A stretch of 60,192 nt of DNA from Gloeopeniophorella convolvens (Eukaryota; Basidiomycota; Agaricomycetes; Russulales): positions 1 to 60,192 of the forward strand of contig WTXD01000103.1 of NCBI GenBank assembly GCA_022496205.1, given 5' to 3'. The notes beneath the pieces are model-generated. The model worked only from the letters and a program-made list of their open reading frames with translations. It searched no databases and was not told where the DNA came from. Of the stretch, positions 51,533-60,192 are shown one piece after another; the stretch's first letter is position 1, and each line of letters opens with the position of its first letter. The position numbers and the translations under genes are program-made.

Positions 51533-51546
51533 TACCCCCCCTTTTA
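51533..51546 (-). promoter_or_regulatory. Internal polypurine-tract-like sequence, copy 2
   Basis: AAAAGGGGGGGTAAT on the minus strand at the pol stop, as in copy 1 at 5889-5900. The terminal tract AAAGCGGGGGTAA lies at 50125-50137. Confidence 0.5.
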
Positions 51547-54500
51547 AGAGCGACGTCCTCGTTGCTTCGTGGGATAAAGGGTCGGTCCTGGTGCGTTAGG
51601 GTGCGTTTTGTGAAACGCTTCTACTGCCTCCTGTGCATGCATGAGGCTTGCTGGAACCCATTCATTCTCGGCGTCTGGGAAGCCGAGCCACTTGATGAGG
51701 TACTCGATTTTCTTGTGGAAAACACGAGAGTTGAGGATTGCTTCTATCTCTTGCTCCTCTTCACCGTCGATAAGGTCAGGGGGTGGTGGTGTGAAGTTGG
51801 GTCCATGTTCAGTCGTCTCGTTGTATGGCGTCAACAACGAGGCGTGAAAAACGTTGTGAATGCGAAAATGAGTGGGAAGGGCAAGCTGGAAGGAGACAGG
51901 GGATAACTTCTTCGTTATCTTGAATGGTCTGTGATGGCATGGTGCTAGTTTTGCTGTGGGATATGCTGTGTGAAGGTTCTTGCCTTCTAACCACACGTGT
52001 TGACCTTCTTGCAACGAGGGGGTTGTTCCTCCTCGTCGTTCTTTCATTCTCGTGCTTGCCCATTTGAGGGCAAGGTGTGCATCGTGTCGGATGTTGTTAA
52101 TTCGTTGGAGTCGTTCAGTGACTCCTGGTAATCGTGATGTTCCGGCTGTGCTTCCAGTATCGTCTGGTCGGTACCCCATCATGATTTCGAATGGGGTTTT
52201 GTTCGTGGCGGAGTGTTGGTTTGAGTTATGCGCGAACTCGGCGAGTGGTAACCAATCTGCCCAGTCGTTTTGTCGTCCATTTACCCAGAATCGGAGATAC
52301 TGTTCGAGTTCTTGGTTTACTCGTTCAGTTTGTCCGTCTGTTTGTGGGTGGTAAGCCGTGGACATCTTTTGTTTAATCTGCAATTTCTTGCAGAGTTCTT
52401 TGGTGAAGTGGGCAGTGAACCGCGTGTCTCGATCGGATATGATGCTTGCCGGTAGGCCGAATTGTCGGAAGACATGGTTGACGTAGAGTTTTGCGACGTC
52501 GGTTGCCGTCATAGCTTCCCTGCAGGGTATGAACACTGCTCCTTTCGTGCTGTCGTGGTCGACTACTACGAATATTGAGTCGTAACCGTTGGACTTGGGT
52601 AATTTCGTGATGAAATCCATTGCGACGTGTCTGAAGGGAGTGGTTTGTCGTTCTGGTTCGATCGGCATGAGCTCGACTTTTGGTTTGTGAGTCAGAACTT
52701 TCATCCTTTGGCAGTCGGCGCATCCTTGTACGTATTTTTGCACGAATTCGTTGATTCCAACCCAATGCCAATGTTGTTTGACCTTTTCTTGGGTTTTGTG
52801 GATTCCTGGGTGTCCGGCGCTTGGTCGATCATGATATTGTCTCACGATCTCTTGTTTAAGCGCCTTGTTGTCGGGTACCCATCGTGCTCCTTGGGCGTTT
52901 TCTATCCATCCGGTACTTTTCTCCGCATATTGTGGGGGTATACTTGTTCGTTCCAGTCGTTGTTGGTATTGGACTCGTTCTTCTAGCGTTGCGTCTGGCA
53001 GGAGTTCAGCAAGGTGGACAAATACTTCCTCTGGTAGGAGGACAGTATTTTCGTTGTCTTGACTCCCGTCGTCGTGATCTGGTCGTCGAGATAGTGCATC
53101 CGCTGGGGTGTGATCTTGTCCGGGTACGTGTTTGATCACGAAATCGAAGTCGGCTAGTTCTTCATGCCAGCGTGCCTGCCTTCTTGTTACCTTTCGAGCT
53201 TGTCGGAAGTACAAGAGATTTTGGTGGTCCGTAAGAATTGTGATTGGGTGAAGCGCTCCAGCGAGATGATGTCTCCATTCTTTGAGTGCTTTGATTACCG
53301 CCAGCAATTCTCGGTCGTAAATGTCGTAATTTCGTTCCGGGGGTGTGAATGAACTTGAATAGTATGCGACAGGATGTCGCTTGCCGTCTTCCTTCTCTTG
53401 GGATAGGACCGCTCCGGTGGCAAACGCGGATGTGTCGGTTTCTAAGAAGAAGGGAAGGTCGTGGTCTATATGTCGTAGGACGGGTTTGTCGAGGAAAGCG
53501 CGTTTCAGTTGGTCGAACGTGTTTTGTTCTTGTTGTCCCCAATGCCAGGGGTTCTCCTTCTTCGTGAGGTCATTAAGGGGTCGTGCGATCTTCCCGAAGT
53601 CCTTAATGAACCGGCGGTAGAAGTTACCGAAGCCTAGAAAGGCTCGGACGTGTTTGACCGATTTGGGTACTGGCCAGTCTGCGATGCCTTTGACCTTGAT
53701 CGGGTCCATGGCTAGTCCGGTTCCATCGATTACTACTCCAAGATACTCCACTTGGTCCGCCTCAAAGGTACATTTTTCCGGTTTTAGGTACAAGTCATTG
53801 TCTTGTAGTTTGGTGAGTACGCGGTGTACCATTTTGCGGTGTAGTTCAATGTCGTTTGGGGTTGCAATGAGTATGTCGTCCATATAAATAATCACCAGTC
53901 CGGAATCGATTTCTTCCTTGAAGATTTCGTTCATCATTGTTTGGAAGGTGGAAGGTGAGTTTGTTAATCCAAAGAACATGACCATGGGTTCAAATAGTCC
54001 TCAGTTGGTTTTAAACGCTGCCTTCCATTGGTCGCCTTCTTTGATTCGGATGTTGTTGTACCCCCATCGCACATCGAACTTGGTGAAGATCTTTGCGTGT
54101 TGGACCTTATGGATTAGTTCTTCGATGAGGGGGAGGGGGTAGTGGTTTCGGATGGTATATTCGTTCAATCGTCGATAGTCCTGTACTGGGCGTAGTTTCC
54201 CATCCTTTTTCTTGACGAAGAAGAAGGGTGATGTGTATTTGGAGCCTGAAGATCGGATGTAGCCTTTGTCAAGATGTTCCTTGACAAATTTGTCTAGGGC
54301 TTCTTGTTCCGATGGCGAAAGCGGGTATACCTTGCAATTTAATTCCGGGGGTGCGTTTTCTTTGAGGTCTATTGCATGATCCCATGGTCGGGGATCAGGG
54401 AATCGTTGAGCCGCTTCTTCGCTGAAGACTTTGTGATATTGCTGGTATCCCGGGGGAATACTAGTCGTCGTGATGGGTGTTGCCGCCTCTGCCATTTGTT

Positions 54501-55140
54501 GTGCTTGCGAGATGCGATTGACGGTGGTTTCTGTTGGTGGTAACCCTAGGTATATTTCATCTCCCTCTTCTAGGGAAATCGGATCAACTCCCGCGATCCT
54601 AAGACTTGTACCACTTTGTACGTGGTACTTCCATTTTGTTCGCCTTCCTCCCTTTTTGACTGAAGGGACCACTCGTGCGCGATGGGCGTCTGGGGTGGAT
54701 AGGGATATGGGATGTACGTCTTCTGCTAGTTTGCATTTGGCCCATTCGATTTTGGGTTCAAACGCTTTGAGCCAGGGGTACCCGAGGATAATTTGTTCCT
54801 TGCCAATATTCGATACATAGAACTTCTGCATTTGGGTTCGTCCGGAAGTGGTGGCCGATAGTTCAACAAAGTGGGTGATATTTCCTGCTTTGTTTTGGGT
54901 TCCGTCTGCGTTTCGTATAACGCGCGTTTGTTGGAGTGCTTGTAGTGGTAGGTGGTGTCGATAAGCCAGTTCTTGGCTTATTATGTTGTCTGTAGCGCCA
55001 CTGTCGATGAGTGCTATGCTGTCGATCCGTTTCTCTGATGTTCGTATTGCCAAAAGAACTCGAATTGCATTGTCTAATGGTACGAATACATCAGTCTTGA
55101 AGAGGGCTCGTGGAAGGATCAAAGTTCCTGAGCCTATCAA
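51544..55140 (-). pseudogene. pol: Pol polyprotein of G1 copy 2, complete but for one stop
   Basis: One 1,199-codon frame: protease (DSGATDN), RT ([24 protein letters not shown]), RNase H (ETDTSAFATGAVLSQ, DHQNLLYF), integrase (His/Cys region HDRPSAGHPG to CADC; MDFITKL, SDRDTRF, QTDGQTERVNQ) and chromodomain (IEYLIKWLGFPDAENEW). A TGA at 54001-54003 stands where copy 1 has CGA (N-R-G), a CpG transition. The end overlaps an internal polypurine tract. It shows what copy 1 lost at the foldback site. Confidence 0.92.
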
Positions 55141-56261
55141 AAATCCTCCCCTTTGAGTTCCGAGTCGTCATAGAGAACCTTGCAGAATGCTTCTTTATCT
55201 TCGATAGAAGCTTTGTTTATATATGCCGCGAATTCAGCCAGGATAGGAGTATGTTGACGTTGGTTGTAGTATGGTGGTTTGGCCTCGTCCTTGGTCGCGA
55301 TTTTGCGAGCCGTTGTAGGACGCCCTTGTGTCTTGGGGCAAGCCCTAGACATATGGCCTCGATTTCCACACTTAAAGCAGCGTCCTTCGGCGAAGTACCT
55401 TTGTCATTCTTCTTCGGATAGGCGTGGGTTCCTTTGTTCGGTCTGCCTTGGATTGGTATTGATTGTGTCCGTTTGGATCGAGTCGATGTCCATTGGTACT
55501 ACGTCATCGTTGCGGGGTCGTGGTCTATATCCTCCCTGATTCCCGTTGTTTGGGCGGGGTTGGAAGTGTGGTTGAAGCGGTCGATCTTCCTTTCGGAAGA
55601 TGTCATTGATCTCGGCACGGTGATCTTGTTGTTTGGACAGTTCCTTGGTCCACTCGTCGAATTTCCACTTGGGTTTGGCATTGTTATGGCCGAAAGGATC
55701 ATCGGCTCGTTTGACAATGCGGATGACTAGGGCCTCCGGAAGTCCTCGCAGGAAGATGCGAATGAGTTCGACATCATTGAGGTCATATTCGGCGCGGCGT
55801 GCTGTGGTCCTGAAGCGTCCCACATAGGAGTCGAAGCTTTCGGCTCTAGGGATCCATCCCATGACTTTGAGGATGGTGTGGGCACGGGTGGCTGATGCGC
55901 GATCGAGGAATTTCTCGTCCGCCATTTCCTTGAATTTGTCCCATGCTTCGTCTGGCATGGCCGGTGGGTCCGCTGGGTCGGTTGCTTTCTGTGCCCTGAC
56001 TTTGGCAAGCCAGGCGAGTTTCTCTATGACCCAGTCTTCGATGATAGGGCCTCTGAAGTATGTAAGCGCGAGCGTGACTCGCTTCATTGGTTGGTCGACG
56101 AGGTCGACCCCTGAGTTGAGTTGACAGAGTAGCTCGAATTGGCGCATGAAGGCGTGGTAGAATTCGGATTTCCCATTGAACAGGATGGGAGCTTCACCGG
56201 CTAGTTTGCCATTGGAAGTACAAGTTGGGGCCGGGGTCGTGTTGGTTACGTTGACCGACAT
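55137..56261 (-). pseudogene. gag: Gag polyprotein of G1 copy 2
   Basis: The first in-frame ATG is at 56261 (MSVNVTNTTPAPTC); the frame is open a further 440 nt upstream to the LTR with no ATG. Capsid-like core: YHAFMRQFELLCQLNSG, DYVGRFRTTARRAEYD-like region, RIFLRGLPEALVIRI. The zinc knuckle CFKCGNRGHMSRAC lies near 55315-55360. A TGA at 55404-55406 (EEE-QRYF) breaks it just before the knuckle. It ends at 55137 in GGATTTTTGA, overlapping pol. Confidence 0.85.
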
Positions 56262-56711
56262 ACTGTTGAGTTGGATGGCGGCGACTGATTCGATTACTGA
56301 TTCGGTTTCAGTTTCGCGACGCGTTTCGACGTGGTGTTTGTCTTCTTGTTGGATTTGGTCGATGATTCGGCCAGGTGCGATTTGTTCGGTTAGTTGCGAT
56401 GCTTGTGCAACTTCTTGGAAGTACTGGTGAATGTGTTCCGGGTATGATACTTCTGCGAGATGTTCGTCGGTGATCGAGAACGTAAGAGTGCGTTCGTTGA
56501 GGTGGAGATACACCCAAGTGTAGTCCGGCCGCAAGTAGGTTCGGTGGGGGCGCTCAGATTCAGAGAATGTTTTGTAGTGACCGAGACGTCGGTTCCAGTG
56601 TTGTTCGGTTCCTCGAACTTTGATAGGTTGCTCTAGCTGAGCAAACGGCAGCGGCTGCTGATCAAGGGGTTCGTTTCGTCCCGGGGTGAGAGCTAAGAAA
56701 GCTTATCCTAA

Positions 56712-57215
56712 TGTAACGTTCGTGCGTTGAATCGTCGTCGCTGGGCATGGACGGTTCGGGTTCACGTCGGGGCTCCCAGTCGGGACGCACTGCGACGAAG
56801 GGGTCTGTTGGAGTCAAAGTCGTGGATCCGCGTGGATCCTCGTCAATTGGCTGGGACGTGGTGACGATGGGCGACCAATCGGGTCGCTCGGACTGAGGGT
56901 AGAGAGGAGAAGGGACTCGGATTCGCGCTGTAGCTACTGTACTGGAGAATACAGGAGGACAAGCTTGTAGTTACAGAGCGAATGAACTAGTCCTTAAATA
57001 CTCGACGTGGCACAGCTATATCGTACAGAGGGGTTTGCATAAGACGAAGACAGGGATCCTGGTAGTCGTAAACGAGGCGCGAGGAGTCAGGAAAAGCGAT
57101 GCGGCGTAAGGGAACGAGGAGACGAGACGAGCGGCGCAGCGCGGGAACAAGGCGCGTACCGTACGAAAAAGGAAAGAGTAAGAAAAATAGTAGGGCAGTA
57201 CGTAGAGCCGTAACA
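56712..57215 (-). repeat. 5' LTR of G1 copy 2 (504 bp)
   Basis: Ends TGTAACGTTCG and GCCGTAACA on the plus strand. A 17 bp deletion relative to the 3' LTR joins CGTGCG to TTGAATCG. TATTTAAG (minus strand, near 56993-57001) is a likely TATA box. The U5 ATG is at 56748-56746. Confidence 0.93.
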
Positions 57216-60192
57216 CTTGGTCAGCTCTGGGAGTGATTCTTGACTTGGGAGTGCATCTTCAAGGACATCAAACATGTCCCTTGCCAGACTGTACACTCTG
57301 GCATGCTCTTGAACACCAGCATCAACACCATGCACACTGCTCCATGCACTCTTCTTAGTCTTCTGGCTCTTGGCAGTCCTGACCCTTGTTCTGATCAGTG
57401 AAGACTTGAATCCAAGGGCAAGTCAGATCTTGTGGATTGCATCATGAGCTTGAGCAACCCTCAGCTTTGCTTCTTTGACAGCAAGCGACTTGGCACCATG
57501 ATGGAGGCACCAAGTCCATCCTAGAGTTGAGGGGAGCATGATGTTAACATCTTCAGGGAACACAGATGCAGAGCCATTATCTCCATCTCTGACACCTTCA
57601 TTCTCCACGTCTTCATCATCAGAATGGTCCGATTCATTGATCTGATCTTCATCCACTTGATCAGCTCTATCAAACTCATGGTAAGACTTGATTTTCTGGA
57701 TTGATGAGATAGCAACACTAGTGTGTCTGAGCAAGTAGGAATCAGCCTCATGCTGGAACTTGTTGATGAGGCATTGTAGGTTGCTTCGACGATCATCAAG
57801 TGTCTTCTTATCAGCTGTGTTGAATCTTCCCTTCTTTGCACGAATGAACCTTCTAATTCCAAGTCTAGAGGGGTAAAATCAGCAATTGCACGGTCCGTGC
57901 AAAGACATGGATCATACTGAGTCTCCTGAATAGTGAGTCCAGATGAGACCCATTGGGCCTCGCCATTAGATGAGTCCCAGGCTTTCTCTTGTTTACTGAG
58001 CTCAGTTTGAACTTCTGAGCGAGTGGGGGCTAGTGCTCAAAGTATCAGAGAAGTCATATTGGGCACAAACAAGTATGTTCACCTTTCTTAGTCTTTGTCT
58101 CATAGATATCCATTGCCTCTGGATTCTCCCATCGATGTGACTGTGCATCGGCCTCTTGCAGTGCCCAGATCCCAATCATTGTAGGGAAGCGTTGACTCAG
58201 GCCCACAAAGGCCACCTCACTCAGAGGGAGACCTTCCTGGACACGCTTCCAGCATTTCAGCATGAAGGGAACTAGAACACCAGTTAACAATGAGTAGGAT
58301 GAGATTTGAGATTGCACGGACCAGTCTTAATCAATTTCTTCCAGTTAGAATAGTTCATGTGGGCATCTAGCACCTCTGCACAATGAACTAGAGACATCCC
58401 TCTAGTACTCCGAGATATGTTGTTCAATATTGACCACAGAGTCTCAATGATCTCTCCATCCACTTGTCTGGTAGCATGAGTGTAGCTGGGTGAGAATCGA
58501 GCAAGACAGGTGTCTTGGTGGCCATAAATGTGAAAGAGACCAATCACATAATGAAGCTTGAGAGCCTCAGGGATAGACAACAAGGCATTCTCATCAATCC
58601 TCTTGAGTAGATTGACACAATACTGGCACATGATGTCATATGAGATGACAGCAATGGGGATGCCATCCATGTTGTAGTTGAGGGCCTGACAGAGACTGTA
58701 GTCCATGTTGGCTTGTCTGGTGGTTATAGATACGTGTGAAACGGACCGTTTAGCATGGACCGTTTAGCATGGGCCGTTTCAACACGGACCGTGCACACAC
58801 CGTTTACCCTTCTGGAAGTCAACAACTGATGTAGGCACAAAACAACCATGGGCACATGCAGTGGCACCTATCCCAGTGACATTGAGATGAGGATGACTAG
58901 AGTTGGCCATCTCAATGGCTCTGTAGGTGTTACAGGTGCTTTTCTACAATCACACATTAGAAACCTCAATTGTGGTACTGATCAATAACTCACAATCTTC
59001 TTATGATTGGCAGTAGATAGATGTTCCTTATATCAAGTTGGTTCAGCCATGAATGAAGTTCCCTCAGACAGAGGGACCTCATCATCAGATGTGCGAGCCC
59101 TCATGTGCTCTGCAGTGAAGTTGCCATCCATGATGAAAGTTCAAACCAACTCTTCACTAAAGTCACTATTAGCTGTATTATCACTGAACAACAAGTTAGA
59201 CTGACAGTTTGTAGATCTCTTGGAAGTTGTCTGGCAGATTGATGCCAGGCTGAGGACATGCTAGACAGAAGATGGCCATGCAGCCCTCCTCCTCCTTGAC
59301 TGGCACAGTGTGGCCATAACCTGCTCTTTTCCTATTTGTGAGGTCTCTCCACTGCCTTGAAGCATGTTATAGCTGCTTGTATCGGGTCTATCACAATATT
59401 AATGTGTCTCAACCAGACATATTGATTGAAAACCTACTGGAACATGATGAGGAAACATGCTATTGGTGATGGTCTGCAGCTTGGAATAATAGGTCTGTCC
59501 AGTGGTCTTACACTCTAGATTATCCACCAGAAAGGCATTCAGCACAGTGAAGGTGAAGATGGTCTCCACAGTTCGGAAGGTGGCTGGGAGTAATCCCATG
59601 GCAAAGAGTTGTTGATCCAAGTCAGCAGCACCATGGCAAATGCAGTACAGCACAGGGATCTGATGGATACCGGTCCGATCAACAATGGTAACAATTGTGT
59701 TACCATCCTTGGCCTGTCTTCGTCTAGATTCAGTCTCGCCTTCAGACACAAGGTCAACAGAGATGGCCATAAGTCTCTGAACCTCAGTGGCAAACTGAGT
59801 ATCTCTGGGGATCAAAGACAAGTGCATCAATAAACAATTGCACTAAGAAAGCATACTAAGACTGACCTCTGCTGTGGCACACTGATATTTCTAGCCTGAT
59901 TAGTATTCTCAGCAGCACGCTCAGCTCGTTTCCCCTAATACAATCAGTAAGTGTTCATAGAGAAGCAAAGCATCATACCTCAACAGTAGAGGGACAAGGC
60001 TGTCCATTGTGGCCCATGCACAAGATATAGCCAAGAGATGTGAGGCTCACAGGAGAATAGTGTGATCTAGTCCATGCAGAAGGTCTATGGAATGGGAGAT
60101 GATTGTGAGCCTTGAGGCAGCATTTCTTGCAATATGCAGGTTGTCCAAAGCAATCAGAACAAGACAGTAGACCCTCAACACCACAGACTGAG
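57216..60192 (-). pseudogene. KDZ-type transposase with CxC2-like cysteine cluster, N-terminal and core part
   Basis: Enters from the right edge with CSDCFGQPAYCKKCC, the Cys cluster found at the front of KDZ transposases. Then come RQWRDLTNRKRAG, MDGNFTAEHMRAR and CNTYRAIEMANSS, then MDYSLCQALNYNM and ISYDIMCQYC of the RNase H-like core. FHIYGHQDTCLARFSP and QVDGEIIETLWS carry the candidate catalytic Asp/Glu. Later exons hold LPLSEVAFVGLSQRF and an acidic linker. At least six introns are visible; those at 57865-57917, 58272-58321 and 58717-58807 contain CGG-N-CCG motifs, four in the last. A TGA at 57423-57425 (HKI-LALGF) and the G1 insertion at 57215 inactivate it. The first exon is beyond the window. 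Confidence 0.88.
57865..58807. repeat. CGG-N-CCG motifs inside KDZ introns
   Basis: GCACGGTCCGTGC at 57888-57900; GCACGGACC at 58314-58322, spanning a splice donor; and four copies or near-copies at 58741, 58757, 58771 and 58784 within one 91 bp intron. Neighbouring exons have none. Confidence 0.75.

Larger units (their letters stand above)
49604..57215 (-). mobile_element. Ty3/Gypsy retrotransposon G1, copy 2, nearly complete, TSD CTTGG
   Basis: 7,612 bp with LTRs at 49604-50124 and 56712-57215, flanked by CTTGG (49599-49603, 57216-57220). Gene order on the minus strand is gag, pol, ORF3. It inserted into the KDZ transposase gene. Each ORF carries one nonsense codon, so the copy is dead but young. 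Confidence 0.95.

Noticed and set aside
49604..60192. Terminal inverted repeats of the KDZ-type transposon
   Set aside because: I looked for inverted ends near Z5 and the KDZ gene but saw none; at least one end lies outside the window.

Overview
This window is fungal nuclear DNA made almost entirely of nested transposable elements; I see no host housekeeping gene, rRNA or intact tRNA. Short introns of about 45-90 bp, chromodomain-ended Ty3/Gypsy elements, a CxC2/KDZ-type transposase and Zn(II)2Cys6-type clusters point to a basidiomycete, probably an Agaricomycete. A Rhizoctonia-like genome is my guess from general resemblance and is not proven by the sequence.

Layout. 1-7830: right part of a plus-strand Ty3/Gypsy element (family G1) with an extra ORF after pol, interrupted at 1767-4647 by a 2.9 kb palindromic foldback element. 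7831-15483: decayed gene remains (zinc-cluster genes Z1 and Z2, gene M, gene W), full of CGG-N-CCG motifs and hit by three solo LTRs. 15484-26254: a minus-strand Ty3/Gypsy element (family G2), about 10.8 kb, whose two LTRs belong to different subtypes and lack a matching target-site duplication. It has a 3.1 kb leader almost devoid of ATG. 26255-38563: gene M2, a GC-rich stretch, an LTR-like block, a degenerate gag, nested solo LTRs, a tRNA-like SINE head and a 1.93 kb poly(A) retroposon. 38564-44622: minus-strand zinc-cluster gene Z5, split by a copia body lying between two inverted LTRs and by a solo G2 LTR. 44690-60192: zinc-cluster genes Z3 and Z4 (plus) and a KDZ transposase gene (minus, running off the right edge), split by a near-complete second G1 element at 49604-57215.

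How the parts relate. The KDZ transposase and zinc-cluster genes Z3, Z4 and Z5 look like one large KDZ-type DNA transposon. Its introns and intergenic DNA are peppered with a palindrome of core CGG(A/T)CCG, which is an inverted pair of CGG triplets, the half-site class used by fungal Zn2Cys6 proteins. The region at 8-12.5 kb holds related genes with a motif of the same core but different flanks. This suggests each element encodes regulators matched to its own dispersed sites. That link is inference; the motifs, the clusters and their positions are seen directly.

The retroelements share two gag-pol features across families: a stop-overlapping T5 run (GGATTTTTGA) at the gag end, and polypurine tracts duplicated inside the element. 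Most genes carry transitions that create TAG or TGA, and the two LTRs of the G1 copy at 49.6 kb differ almost only at CpG sites. Both facts fit silencing by cytosine methylation.
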